DNA of 64,000 bases from Bog-756 sp963824645 (GCA_963824645.1 CAWGQC010000004.1:310001-374000); one strand, 5' to 3'. Numbered from the stretch's first letter, positions 18,520-27,417 are shown. Made by a program: numbers and translations. The notes: generated by a model not told the origin, from the letters alone.

Positions 18520-19002
18520 TCACGTCCGGCCGCCAGCCACTAGGGACCGGGACACCATCACCACCGTCTCGGCCAGTCCGGCGTCCCGGTGGACCAGAGC
18601 AGCCACATAGTCGGGGTCGACGACCATGTCGAGGAAGGCGTCGGTGTCGGGGTATTCCATGACGGCCACCTGGTCCCACGTCTGGTTGGGGCCGATGAGG
18701 GTGTGGACGACGTCGTTGTAGAGGATGAGCCGACCGCCTCGCCGGGTCACCTGGTCCAGAGCCACCAGGCCGTAGAGGGCATAGGCGTCGGCTCCGGTGA
18801 GCCCCGATGCAGCCAGTTCGTGGCCGGCCGGGTAGGTGGCCCGGTGGCGGTAGGCCAGCAGGTTGACGAACTGGAGCGGGCGCTGGCTGTCGGTGGCCAG
18901 CAGGGCGCGCAGCTGTTCCCGATCGGGATTGATACCGCCCGGCCCGTGGTCGCCGAGGTGTCCGATTAGGGCGGTGATCTCCTGCTCACTTTTGTCGGGC
19001 AC
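18520..19002 (-). CDS. DUF1330-family protein
   Basis: A 160-residue dimeric alpha/beta-barrel (ferredoxin-like fold) protein. Recognisable features are PLQFVNLLAYRHRA, the GRLILYND region, WDQVAVMEYPDTDAFLDMV and YVAALVHRDAGLAETVVM, typical of DUF1330. AGGAGG lies 4 nt before the GTG start. Biochemical role unknown; the fold resembles small-molecule-binding monooxygenase-like proteins. Confidence 0.8.
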   Translation of the reverse strand: MPDKSEQEITALIGHLGDHGPGGINPDREQLRALLATDSQRPLQFVNLLAYRHRATYPAGHELAASGLTGADAYALYGLVALDQVTRRGGRLILYNDVVHTLIGPNQTWDQVAVMEYPDTDAFLDMVVDPDYVAALVHRDAGLAETVVMVSRSLVAGGRT

Positions 19003-19077
19003 CTGTCCTCCTAGCGGTCAGACCGTGGCCGATGGTAGCAATCCCACCTTCCGGTGAGCAGGTCGAACCTCGGCCTT

Positions 19078-20271
19078 TCAGGGTCTGGGGCCGGCGGTTA
19101 CGGGCAGCGACTCGTACCGGCGGACGAAGGGTCCGGGGGCGATCTCTCCGCCGACTCGATTGGCCTCGAAGGACGGCATGCGGGTGAGCAACTCCTCCAC
19201 AACCACCCGTCCCTGCAGCCGGGCGGCGGACGCCCCGATGCAGTGGTGGGGTCCGTTGCCGAAGGTCAGCATGCGCCCGAAACGTCGGCGCACGTCGAGT
19301 TGATCGGCGGTGGGTCCGAACTCACGGGGGTCGCGGTTGCCCGAACCGTAGAGCAGGTGGACCTTGCTGCCGGCCTCGAGGCCGTGCCCCCGGATGGTCA
19401 CGTCCCGGGTGGTGGTACGGGACAGCCCCTGGACCGGGCTGGTCACCCGCAGCAACTCCTCGACGGCACGACCGATGAGCGTGGGATCGTCGATCAAAAG
19501 GGCGCGCTGGCCAGGCCATTCGGTGAGGGCCACGGCTGCCCCTCCCAACAGTCCCGACGCGGTGTCGTTGCCCCCGGCGATCATTACAAAGCAGTAGCCG
19601 AGGATCTCATCCAACCCCAGGGGGCGTCCGTCCACCCGGGCGGAGACCAGATCGGACAGCATGTCGTCGCCCGGCCGTGACCGGCGCCACTCGATGAGCT
19701 CACTGAAGTACCCGTACAGACCGGCCACCGCCTCGGCGGCGTCCCTCAAGGTGGTGCCGCTGGCGTTGGCGGCCACAATGGCATCGCTCCACTGTCCGAA
19801 GGTGTGGCGGTCGGCGGCCGGCACCCCCAGGTACTGGGCCACCACGAAGGTGGGGAGGGGTCCGGCCACTATCTCGACGAAGTCGAACTGCTCGACGCCG
19901 GCCACCGTGGCCAGGCGTTCCTGCACGAAGGATCGGACCGCTCCCTCCAGACCGGCCACCCGTCGGGGGGTGAAACCCCGGCTGATCAACCGTCGGTAGA
20001 CGGTGTGGGTGGGACGGTCCATCATCACCATGGTGGGCTTGAGCCCGAGGGCCTCGATCTCGTTGGCCTCGAAGGTCAGACCCTGGGCCGATGAGAAGGT
20101 GGCGCCGTCGCCAGCGGCGGCGAAGACGTCATCGAAGCGGGACAATACCCAGTACCCACCCTCTGTCCGGTGGACCGGGTCCTCATCCCTGAGCCGGCGG
20201 TAGATCGGATAGGGATCCCGCTGGGTGTCGGGGTCCCGGGGGTCGTAGATCAGGGCGTCGGTGCCGACCAT
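19078..20271 (-). CDS. Cytochrome P450
   Basis: A 397-residue bacterial class I P450. The I-helix shows AGGNDTA, the K-helix ExxR motif is EELLR, and the haem-binding loop is FGNGPHHCIGASAARLQ with the cysteine ligand. The N-terminus DPYPIYRRLRDEDPVH is typical. It has no membrane anchor and needs external ferredoxin and reductase, not seen here. Its ATG lies inside the end of bsaP (22-bp overlap), so it is probably translated from the bioB-bsaP transcript. The substrate cannot be told; a role in supplying a biotin precursor, as for Bacillus BioI, is only a hypothesis from position. Confidence 0.92.
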   Translation of the reverse strand: MVGTDALIYDPRDPDTQRDPYPIYRRLRDEDPVHRTEGGYWVLSRFDDVFAAAGDGATFSSAQGLTFEANEIEALGLKPTMVMMDRPTHTVYRRLISRGFTPRRVAGLEGAVRSFVQERLATVAGVEQFDFVEIVAGPLPTFVVAQYLGVPAADRHTFGQWSDAIVAANASGTTLRDAAEAVAGLYGYFSELIEWRRSRPGDDMLSDLVSARVDGRPLGLDEILGYCFVMIAGGNDTASGLLGGAAVALTEWPGQRALLIDDPTLIGRAVEELLRVTSPVQGLSRTTTRDVTIRGHGLEAGSKVHLLYGSGNRDPREFGPTADQLDVRRRFGRMLTFGNGPHHCIGASAARLQGRVVVEELLTRMPSFEANRVGGEIAPGPFVRRYESLPVTAGPRP

Positions 20272-20483
20272 GGCCGCGCATCACTATCCGAGATGGGGGC
20301 CAGCTCGCCGTGGTCACGGCAGCGGGCCCGGAAGCCGCCGGGGCTGACCGCTACGGTGAGCCGGCGCCCGCAATCCGGGCAGTAGCGCGGCGGGTCGAGC
20401 GGTCGGTCACATCCGGAACAGGCACTGACCGGTTGGCCACAACCGGTGCAGTGGGACTCCACTGCTGCCTGTCCGGTCTTCAC
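20250..20483 (-). CDS. bsaP: Biotin synthase auxiliary protein BsaP-like
   Basis: A 77-residue cysteine-rich protein: HCTGCGQPVSACSGC, then RYCPDCGRRLTVAVSPGGF, then ARCRDHGEL. Small proteins of this kind beside bioB in actinobacteria are known as BsaP, an iron-sulfur partner needed by their biotin synthase. The C-terminal half matches that family well; the extra N-terminal CxxC pairs could hold zinc or a cluster. The GTG start follows AAGAGG and lies 6 nt after the bioB stop. It overlaps the P450 start by 22 bp, an unusually long overlap. Confidence 0.78.
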   Translation of the reverse strand: MKTGQAAVESHCTGCGQPVSACSGCDRPLDPPRYCPDCGRRLTVAVSPGGFRARCRDHGELAPISDSDARPWSAPTP

Positions 20484-20489
20484 GGCCTC

Positions 20490-21596
20490 TTAGAGGACGC
20501 CGGTCAGGGCACCGACCGGCATGCGCAGGTCGGCCAGCATCTGGAGGTCGGCCTCGGCCGACCGGCCCAAGGTGGTCAGGTAGTTGCCCACGATGAGAGC
20601 GTTGATGCCCGCGGTCATCCCCAGCGACTGCAACTCGCGGAGGGTGATCTCGCGCCCGCCGGCATAACGGAGGATCACCCCGGGCAGGGCCAGACGGAAG
20701 AGGGCAATCCAGCGGATGGCCTCCCAGGCGGCCACCGGGGGGGCATCGGCCAGGGGCGTGCCCGGTCGGGGGTTGAGGAAGTTGAGAGGCACTTCGGTGG
20801 GGTCGAGCTCTTGCAGCTGCACCAGGAGTTCGACCCTCTGGGCGTCGGTCTCGCCCATGCCGATGAGGGCACCGCAGCACAATTCCATGCCGTGATGGCG
20901 CACCCGCAGGCAGGTCTCCCGCCGTTCATCCCACGTGTGGGTGGTGACGATGCTGGGAAAAAACGAGCGAGACGTCTCCAGGTTGTGGTTGTAGCGGTGG
21001 ACCCCTCCCTCGGCCAGGCGTTCCGCCTGTTCCTCACTCAGCAGCCCCGCGCTCACCGCCACATTGAGCCCGGTTTCCTCGTGGATGACGGGGACCAACT
21101 CGAGGATCCGGGTGAGGGTGCGCTCGTCGGGGCCGCGGATGGCCAACACGATGCAGAACTCGGAGGCTCCGGCCGCCTGCGTCTCGCGGGCGGCAGCCAG
21201 AACCTCGTCCGTGTCCAGAAAGGGGGTGGCCTTTACCGGTGAGTCGAAACGGGATGACTGCGAGCAGAAGTGGCAGTCCTCGGGACAGCCGCCCGTCCGG
21301 GCCGACAGGATGCCCTCGACTTCGACGCTGGGCCCGCACCGGGCCAGACGGACCTGGTGGGCCAGCGCGGCCAGGGAGGTGACCCACCCGTCGGGCAGTT
21401 CGACCAGGCCGGCCAGTTCCTCGGCGGTGAGCAGCCGGTCCTCGTCCAGGAGGGCAGCCTCGGCGCTGTGCAGTCGGCGCCGGGCCTCAGCCGGGTCGAT
21501 GTCCGGGCCCGCCCGTTCGGGTTGCCGACGTCCCCGGTTGGGCACGGTCAGTGCGACAGTGGTACGGATGGGGGTGGCAGCGGTGTCACCGGGCAT
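20490..21596 (-). CDS. bioB: Biotin synthase (radical SAM)
   Basis: A 368-residue radical-SAM enzyme converting dethiobiotin to biotin. The SAM-cluster motif is GCPEDCHFCSQSSRF (CxxxCxxC). Other family motifs are NHNLETSRSFFP, CCGALIGMGET, VPLNFLNPRPGTPL and the C-terminal NALIVGNYLTTLGR. The ATG is supported by TACCGT placed 6 nt upstream. BsaP follows, then a P450. Other biotin genes (bioA, bioD, bioF) are not in the window. The N-terminal 35 residues before the SAM domain are longer than in E. coli BioB. Confidence 0.95.
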   Translation of the reverse strand: MPGDTAATPIRTTVALTVPNRGRRQPERAGPDIDPAEARRRLHSAEAALLDEDRLLTAEELAGLVELPDGWVTSLAALAHQVRLARCGPSVEVEGILSARTGGCPEDCHFCSQSSRFDSPVKATPFLDTDEVLAAARETQAAGASEFCIVLAIRGPDERTLTRILELVPVIHEETGLNVAVSAGLLSEEQAERLAEGGVHRYNHNLETSRSFFPSIVTTHTWDERRETCLRVRHHGMELCCGALIGMGETDAQRVELLVQLQELDPTEVPLNFLNPRPGTPLADAPPVAAWEAIRWIALFRLALPGVILRYAGGREITLRELQSLGMTAGINALIVGNYLTTLGRSAEADLQMLADLRMPVGALTGVL

Positions 21597-21652
21597 GCCC
21601 CAACGGTAGTTCGCCGTTACCACCTACGATTTCGAGACGACGGGGGACCACC
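21597..21652. promoter_or_regulatory. Divergent promoter region of bioB and the acyl-CoA dehydrogenase
   Basis: A 56-bp region. Leftward TACCGT (21608-21603) drives leaderless bioB. Rightward TACGAT (21625-21630) is the likely -10 for the dehydrogenase, giving a leader of about 16 nt that contains the GGGGGA ribosome binding site. No clear BirA/BioQ-type palindrome was seen. Confidence 0.5.
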
Positions 21653-22951
21653 GTGGCATGGGACTTTTCCACTGAGCCGGAGTTCGAGGAGAAGCTGGCG
21701 TGGATGCGCGCCTTCGTGCGGGAGGAGATCTTCCCGCTCGAGACCTTGTCGCTGAGCTGGGACGCCATGCTCGAGGCGGTCGAGCCTCTGCAGGAGCAGG
21801 TCAAGGCGCGGGGACTGTGGGCCTCGCACCTACCCCCCGAGCTCGGGGGTGGTGGCTTCGGCCAGGTCAAGCTGGGTTTGATGCACGAGATCCTGGGCCA
21901 GACCCCCTACGGACCGGTGGTGTTCGGAAACAACGCCCCCGATTCGGGCAACGCCGAGCTGCTGGCGGCCGGCATCGAGTCCTCCGGGCGCCAGGATCAC
22001 CGCCGTCGGTGGCTCGAGCCGTTACTGGAGGGGACCATGCGCAGCGGGTTCTCCATGACCGAGCCCGGGGCCGGGGCCGACCCCACCATGATCACCACCC
22101 GGGCCCGACGGGACGGGGACGAATGGGTCATCGACGGGCACAAGTGGTTTACCACCAATGGATCGGTGGCCGACTTCCTCATCGTCATGGCAGTGAGCAA
22201 TCCGGACGTCCATCCCTACCAGGGCTGCTCGATGATCGTGGTACCGGCCGACACTCCCGGCGTCAACGTCGTCCGTGATGTAGCCACCATGGAAGACCCG
22301 GTCGACCACTTCGGCAAGTTCGGGGGCCACGCCGAAATCCTCTACGAGGAGGTGCGGGTCCCTTTCGAGAACCTTGTCGGTCGGGAGGGTGAAGGTTTCG
22401 TGCTGGCCCAAAAGCGCCTTGGCCCCGGCCGCATCCACCACTGCATGCGTTGGTTGGGCCAGTCGAAGCGGGCCTTCGACATGCTTTGCGAGCGCGCCGT
22501 GTCCCGCACCACCCACCAGTCGCTGCTGGCCGAAAAGCAGACCATCCAGAACTGGGTGGCCGACTCGCTGGCCGAGATGACGGCGGCCCGGCTCATGACC
22601 CTCTACGCAGCGTGGAAGATGGATCAGGAGGGGGCGTCGGCGGCGCGGGTCGAGATCGCCATGATCAAGTACTACGGCGCCGGTGTTCTCTACAACGTCA
22701 TCGACCGGGCCATCCAGGTGCACGGGGCCCTCGGCTTCTCGACTGATCTTCCGCTGGAGTCGATGTACCGCCACGCCCGGGCGGCCCGCATCTACGACGG
22801 ACCCGACGAAGTCCACAAGGTGACGGTGGCTCGCAAGACGCTCAAGGACTACACACCGGTCGAGGTTCCCACCGAGCACGTTCCCACCCGTCGGGCCGAG
22901 GCCCAGAAGCGCTTCTCCCATCTGCTCGACCTCGAGACCGCCGACCTCTGA
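21653..22951 (+). CDS. Acyl-CoA dehydrogenase family protein
   Basis: A 432-residue flavoprotein of the acyl-CoA dehydrogenase fold. Visible motifs: FSMTEPGAGADPTMITTRA (FAD/substrate loop), GHKWFTTNGSVADF, FGGHAEILYEEVRVPFENLVG, GPGRIHHCMRWLG and the C-terminal HGALGFSTDLPLESMYRHAR with IYDGPDEVHKVTVAR. The position of the catalytic base and the length resemble the ACAD10/11-like and long-chain bacterial group. GTG is chosen on GGGGGA and on VAWDFSTEPEF matching family N-termini. It probably oxidises fatty acyl-CoA; the chain length is unknown. Confidence 0.9.
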   Translation: MAWDFSTEPEFEEKLAWMRAFVREEIFPLETLSLSWDAMLEAVEPLQEQVKARGLWASHLPPELGGGGFGQVKLGLMHEILGQTPYGPVVFGNNAPDSGNAELLAAGIESSGRQDHRRRWLEPLLEGTMRSGFSMTEPGAGADPTMITTRARRDGDEWVIDGHKWFTTNGSVADFLIVMAVSNPDVHPYQGCSMIVVPADTPGVNVVRDVATMEDPVDHFGKFGGHAEILYEEVRVPFENLVGREGEGFVLAQKRLGPGRIHHCMRWLGQSKRAFDMLCERAVSRTTHQSLLAEKQTIQNWVADSLAEMTAARLMTLYAAWKMDQEGASAARVEIAMIKYYGAGVLYNVIDRAIQVHGALGFSTDLPLESMYRHARAARIYDGPDEVHKVTVARKTLKDYTPVEVPTEHVPTRRAEAQKRFSHLLDLETADL

Positions 22952-22977
22952 GGACGGGGTCCGCTCCGGACAAGGGT

Positions 22978-23076
22978 CAGTGCGGCCAGTGCGGCCAGTG
23001 CGACCAGTTCGACCAGTTCGACCAGTTCGACCAGTTCGGCCAGTTCGGCCAGTTCGGCCAGTTCGACCAGTTCGAC
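22978..23076. repeat. Minisatellite of 11 nine-bp units between convergent genes
   Basis: Eleven back-to-back units of the form CAGTKCGRC: three with TGCG, then eight CAGTTCGAC/CAGTTCGGC variants. It lies between the stops of the acyl-CoA dehydrogenase and the SDR, one base from the latter. Read on the minus strand it would give Asn-Trp-Ser/Pro triplets, but that frame has no credible start, so it is treated as non-coding. Unit number is likely to vary. Confidence 0.95.
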
Positions 23077-23077
23077 C

Positions 23078-23866
23078 CTACCGGTTGTCGGGGGTGAAGA
23101 CCTGTTCGAAGATGCCGTCGACCCCGGCGCCGTGCAGGGTCATGCCCCCGTCGACCACGATGTTCTGACCGGTGATGAACCGGGCCAGATCCGAACACAA
23201 GAAGACGACCACGTCGGCGATGTCCTCGGGTTCTCCGATGCGGCCGGCCGGGGTGGTCCGCTCGTAGCGCTGACGCTCGTGGGGGAGAAACTGGAGAAGG
23301 GGCTCGGTCAGGGGAGTGAGGATCATCCCCGGCGACACGGCGTTGACCCGGATGTGGGGGGCGTACTCGAGGGCGGCCGAGGCGGTGATGGCGGCCACGC
23401 CGGCCTTGGCCGCCGAGTAGGGAGCCTCACCGGCTGACGGCCGTACCCCCGAGATGGAAGCGGTGGACACAATGCTGCCCCCGCCGGCCGCCCTGATGTG
23501 GGGAATGGCGGCCCGAAAGCCGAGATATACGCCGGTGAGGTTGACGGCCACCAGCCGGTTCCACTCCTCGGGGTCCCACTTGTGCAGAGGGGACTGGCTT
23601 CCCGTGCCGGCGTTGTTGAACAGCAGGGTGATACCGCCTAGAGCGTCGGCGGCGTCATCCACCGCTTGTTTCAATCCCTCTGGGTCGGTGACATCGGCTC
23701 GGTGGGCGCTCCCGCCCATCTCTTTGGCTACCTGTTGGGCATCGTGTTCGTTGAGGTCGATGACGGCTACCGATGCCCCCTCCTCGGCCATCCGCCGGGC
23801 CGTGGCCCGCCCGATCCCCGACGCTCCGCCAGTCACTACGGCCCGTTGGCCTTCGAGCAGTCCCAT
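23078..23866 (-). CDS. Classical short-chain dehydrogenase/reductase
   Basis: A 262-residue SDR of the FabG-like class. TGGASGIG, VIDLNEHD (acidic residue suggesting NAD preference), NNAGTG, the SGV..S region STASISGVRPSAG, catalytic YSAAK, and VSPGMILTPLTEP are all present. GGGAGGT precedes the ATG. The C-terminal GQNIVVDGGMTLHG is typical. The gene ends directly at an array of 9-bp repeats. Substrate unknown; 3-hydroxyacyl or secondary alcohol oxidation is usual. Confidence 0.9.
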   Translation of the reverse strand: MGLLEGQRAVVTGGASGIGRATARRMAEEGASVAVIDLNEHDAQQVAKEMGGSAHRADVTDPEGLKQAVDDAADALGGITLLFNNAGTGSQSPLHKWDPEEWNRLVAVNLTGVYLGFRAAIPHIRAAGGGSIVSTASISGVRPSAGEAPYSAAKAGVAAITASAALEYAPHIRVNAVSPGMILTPLTEPLLQFLPHERQRYERTTPAGRIGEPEDIADVVVFLCSDLARFITGQNIVVDGGMTLHGAGVDGIFEQVFTPDNR

Positions 23867-23916
23867 CGCTACCTCCCTGTGTCGCCGACGACGCTACGCC
23901 ACCCGGTCGGGGTTCG

Positions 23917-24657
23917 TCAGCGGGAGTCACGCCGCCGACAGGCGAAGTGGGCCTTGACCGATCCATCGGTGGCCACCTCGCCGTCCTCACCGACCACCTC
24001 GAGCACGGCAAAGTGCGGCTCGAGAGTGGCACGGATCCGGTCCAGGCTGACTCCCAGTTCGCCGATCCGCTCGTGGTGGAGGCGGTACTGGGAGTCGCCC
24101 ACGTTCTCGAAGATTCGGATGTCCCACTCCGACAGATCGTCATCACCGAGGAACACGTCCATGATGACCACGTTTCCGTCGAAGTCGTACACCCACGGCG
24201 GTTCGTGGCCCAGGCGCTGGAGCTCACCGGTGGTGTTGACGTCGAAGATGAACAGACCGTCATCCACCAGATGGTGGTGGGCGGCGGCGAACAGGGATTG
24301 CCAGGCGTCGAGAGTCAGGAGGTGGTTGAGACTGTCGAACACGCAGATGACCACGTCGAAACGCCTTTGCAGCGAGAATGCGGCCATGTCGCCTTGGAAC
24401 AACTCGGCGCGCGGCACTTTGACCCGAGCCCGCTCCAACATCTGAGGCGAGCGGTCGAGTCCGACCACTGTGGGGATCAGCTGGAGTCGGGCCAGTATCG
24501 ATCCGGTGCCGCATCCCAGCTCGAGCAGCGAAGCCGCCCCCGGGCGGTACCGTTGCACGAACTTCGTGACCCGGTCGGCGCGGTTCCCCGGATCGTCCAT
24601 GATCCGGTCGTAGAAGGCGGCGAAGCGCGAGTAGTCGTCCATCGGTCGGTCGCCCAT
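23917..24657 (-). CDS. Class I SAM-dependent methyltransferase
   Basis: A 246-residue methyltransferase. Motif I is LLELGCGTGSILARL, then GLDRSPQMLERAR, QGDMAAFSL, and FDVVICVFDSLNHLL. The inserted domain (PPWVYDFDGNVVIMDVFLGD) and C-terminal RIFENVGDSQYRLHHER match the TylM1/DesVI-like dTDP-amino-sugar or small-molecule methyltransferases. An in-frame TTG lies 6 nt upstream of the ATG used. Neighbouring genes give no substrate clue. Confidence 0.85.
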   Translation of the reverse strand: MGDRPMDDYSRFAAFYDRIMDDPGNRADRVTKFVQRYRPGAASLLELGCGTGSILARLQLIPTVVGLDRSPQMLERARVKVPRAELFQGDMAAFSLQRRFDVVICVFDSLNHLLTLDAWQSLFAAAHHHLVDDGLFIFDVNTTGELQRLGHEPPWVYDFDGNVVIMDVFLGDDDLSEWDIRIFENVGDSQYRLHHERIGELGVSLDRIRATLEPHFAVLEVVGEDGEVATDGSVKAHFACRRRDSR

Positions 24658-24694
24658 CGTCAAGCGACCGTCAGGTCTGCCTGGCGGGGTGGTC

Positions 24695-25694
24695 TCAGGC
24701 CACCGTGAGGGCGGGGACCACGTCGGTCATAAAGCGGCGCAGTGTCTCGTCACTCGGATAGTCCCTCAGCCACAGGATGAGGCCGCGGCAGCCGGCGTCG
24801 AGGAAGGCCTGAGTCTTTTCGATGACCTGGTCCACCGTCCCCACCAGGTTGTCAGCCAGATAGCGGTCGGTCGGCGTGTGTCCCCACAGGTCGCCGCCCC
24901 CCTCGGAGGCACACCAGGCCAGGGTGTCGGCTTCCGTGTCGAACAAGCGGCAGTCGGGTCCGTGGGTCCGGGTGATCTCCTCGAACGGACGCCCAACCTC
25001 CTTGCAGTACCCGGCCAAAAGGTCTGATTTGCGGACGAATCCCTCCAACCCGACCTGCCAGTTGGTCAGGTCGGCGTGGCGGGCGGCGATGCGCAGGGTG
25101 ACCTTCTCGCCCCCTCCGCCCACCAGCACCGGCGGTAGCTGCTGGACGGGCTTGGGATCGCTGAAGGCCCCGTCGAAGTGAAGGTGGTCACCGTTGAAGG
25201 TGACCGTCTCTTCGGTCCACAGCCGTTTGACCACCTCGAGGGTCTCGTCCAGTACAGCCAGGCGCTCGGGATTGGACGGGTAGCTGTAGCCGTAGGAGTG
25301 GTATTCCTCGTGGAACCATCCCGCCCCGAGACCGAGAATCAGCCTTCCGCCCGAGTAGACGTCGACACAGGCCGCCTCTTTGGCCAGCAGACCGGCGTTG
25401 CGGTACGAGGCGCAGGTCACCAACTGACCCAACCCCACCCGTTCGGTGATCTGGGAGAGGGCGGCCAGCATGGTGAAGGCCTCGAAGACATGGGTCGGCC
25501 GCCGGTGGGGGACGGTCTCCACGTGGTCGTAGACCCAGATGTGGTCGTAGCCGAGGGATTCGGCCCGAAGGGCCAGCTCCACCGAACGGGCCCAGGCCTC
25601 GCGCGCCGGTCCATCCGCTGTACTCGAGCTTCCACCCCTGGGGCACGAATACCCCCACCTGGAGCCGGTCAGGATCGGTCCCCGGTGGTGTCAT
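24695..25694 (-). CDS. LLM-class (probably F420-dependent) oxidoreductase, frameshifted near N-terminus
   Basis: A luciferase-like TIM-barrel oxidoreductase. The N-terminus MTPPGTDPDRLQVGVFVPQG and KLEYSG is in one frame; AWARSVELALRAESLGYDHI and the remaining 295 residues are in the next. One extra base near 25611-25616 explains the break and gives about 332 residues. Further motifs: WVYDHVETVPHRRP, LGQLVTCASYRNAGLLAKEA, LGLGAGWFHEEYHSYGY, PPVLVGGGGEKVTL. The VYDHV and GAGWF motifs fit F420-using members. It lies 10 bp after the VOC gene in a leftward operon with the alcohol dehydrogenase. Confidence 0.85.
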
Positions 25695-25704
25695 ATCTGT
25701 GTCC

Positions 25705-26154
25705 TCACTTGGGAAATTCCCACCACTGCACCTCGGCCATCATCGGCAGCAGGTACTTCACGTAGATGGAATGGATGGTGACCACTTTCTGGTCGTCGGC
25801 ATGGACGTCGATGAGGTCGACCCGTTCGTCTTTGTCACGGAAGGCCACGGCCCGGTCCCGAATGCCCATGAGCTCTTCCCGCGAACCCACTGCGAACCCG
25901 AAGTGGTCCATCCGGGGAGCGCGCATCGGGTCGTCGTCGGCAATGAGAAAGATGAACTGGTCCCAGTGCACACAGGAGAGGATGAGACGGCGGCGGTCCT
26001 CGGTCATCACCTCGATCTCGTCGAACCCGAAGACCTCGCTCCAGAAACGACAGATGTCGGCCCGGTTGGCCTCGTCCAGTGCGTCGGGCGGGAGGCTCAC
26101 GGCGACGTGGTTGAACCGGGGATTGCCGGTGGGGTAGAAGGGGTGGGTCGTCAC
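25705..26154 (-). CDS. VOC-family protein
   Basis: A 149-residue vicinal-oxygen-chelate protein: FNHVAVSLPPDALDEANRAD at the N-terminus, FWSEVFGFDEIEVM, LILSCVHWDQFIFLI, and MDHFGFAVGSREELMGIRDR in the second module. Its GTG start overlaps the alcohol dehydrogenase stop (GTGA), so it is translationally coupled to it. The C-terminal YVKYLLPMMAEVQWWEFPK is unusual. Function unknown; co-transcription with a dehydrogenase and an LLM oxidoreductase suggests a catabolic or detoxification pathway. Confidence 0.83.
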   Translation of the reverse strand: MTTHPFYPTGNPRFNHVAVSLPPDALDEANRADICRFWSEVFGFDEIEVMTEDRRRLILSCVHWDQFIFLIADDDPMRAPRMDHFGFAVGSREELMGIRDRAVAFRDKDERVDLIDVHADDQKVVTIHSIYVKYLLPMMAEVQWWEFPK

Positions 26155-27236
26155 CCGGTGCCCCCTGCCGGCGCCGCCGTTACGCCCTCGGACAGGCGGG
26201 GCACCACCATCACCTTGCCGGCGTAGCGTCCTTCGGCCAGTCCGACCAGGGCATCGGACAGTCTGTCCAGAGGTATGTCCTCGGCCTCGATCAGAAGATG
26301 GGTCGGGAACCCCTCCGAAGCCAGAAGGGTGAGGGCCTCCTCGAACCCGCCCTGGTCGTAGATGAACGAGCCGACCACCGTGATCTCGTTGAGGATGAAC
26401 CGGTTGGGGTCGAATGATGGCTGCTCGATACCGGCACCGACCAGGGCCAGCGTGCCGCCCCGGCGTACCTGTTGGAATCCGGCCTCCATGGCCAGCTTCT
26501 TGCCCGAGCACTCGAGCACCACGTGAGCGGCCCGGGCGGCGATCCGCTCCGGTTCCCAGGGGGGGAACGTCTCGAGCTCGGCGGGGTCGAGCACCTCGGT
26601 GGCACCGAGGTCGGCGGCCAGCTGCTGGCGCCGCGGGCCGGGTTCGACGGCACAGATGGGGCCGATGCCCCGGGCCACCAGAGCGGCAATGGACAGCGCC
26701 CCGATGGGTCCGACGCCGATGACCATCACGCTGTCCCCGGCGGTCACGCCCGACCGGGTGATCCCGTGAAGGGCCACGGCCAGAGGTTCGGCCAAGGCCG
26801 CTTCCCGGGCGGTCAGGCCTGGGGGCAGACGCAACAGGGCTGATGCCCGTACCAGGACGTAGCCGGCGAAGGCCCCGTCGTGCCCGTCGACGATGGAGCC
26901 GCCCCGGTTCTCGCACTGGGACGGCTTTCCCTCCAGGCAGCGCCGACAGCGCCCGCACTTGGGTGACGGGCCGCCGACCACCGTCTCGCCCACCGTCCAG
27001 CCTTCAACGCCGGAGCCAAGGGCGGCGATGGTGCCGGAAAACTCGTGTCCCGCCACCAGCCCCGGTTTGTCGCCCCAACCGTCGAGGAGCATGTGGATGT
27101 CCGAGCCGCAGATGCCGCAGTGGTCCATTTCGAGCAGCACCTGGTCGGGCCCGGGGCGGGGAACCGGACGTTCCTCCACCACGACCCGGCCCGGGCTGTG
27201 ATAGACGGCGGCCGCCATTACCTCGGGTAGATCCAT
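26151..27236 (-). CDS. Zinc-dependent medium-chain alcohol/polyol dehydrogenase
   Basis: A 361-residue MDR enzyme of the threonine/sorbitol dehydrogenase group. Catalytic zinc site: CGICGSDIH and GHEFSGTI. Structural zinc cysteines: CGRCRRCLEGKPSQC. NAD(P) site: VIGVGPIGALS. Cofactor specificity is hard to read (CAVEPG at the second strand). GGGGAGG and then the ATG give a good start. First gene of a leftward operon with a VOC protein (4-nt overlap) and an LLM oxidoreductase. Confidence 0.92.
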   Translation of the reverse strand: MDLPEVMAAAVYHSPGRVVVEERPVPRPGPDQVLLEMDHCGICGSDIHMLLDGWGDKPGLVAGHEFSGTIAALGSGVEGWTVGETVVGGPSPKCGRCRRCLEGKPSQCENRGGSIVDGHDGAFAGYVLVRASALLRLPPGLTAREAALAEPLAVALHGITRSGVTAGDSVMVIGVGPIGALSIAALVARGIGPICAVEPGPRRQQLAADLGATEVLDPAELETFPPWEPERIAARAAHVVLECSGKKLAMEAGFQQVRRGGTLALVGAGIEQPSFDPNRFILNEITVVGSFIYDQGGFEEALTLLASEGFPTHLLIEAEDIPLDRLSDALVGLAEGRYAGKVMVVPRLSEGVTAAPAGGTG

Positions 27237-27417
27237 CCGCAGCCACCTCCCCCTATCGTCCTATAACCCGGCGCCACTCTACGTCGTGGACTGCCGTGCG
27301 GGCACCCGGAGCCCGAGCCGGGCCAAACCGGCGGCTCCGGCGGGGACGAGGGCTCTCGACACCGATTCCCGGCCGAGGAGAGGATCCCTTGACCACCGGT
27401 CGAGCTGACATCGGCCC

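Noticed and set aside
19078..20271. Calling the P450 bioI
   Set aside because: Only position beside bioB/bsaP supports it; sequence motifs are generic for bacterial P450s.
22978..23198. Minus-strand protein ending in Asn-Trp-Ser/Pro repeats
   Set aside because: The frame overlaps the SDR coding sequence in another frame and is just a translation of the 9-bp repeat.
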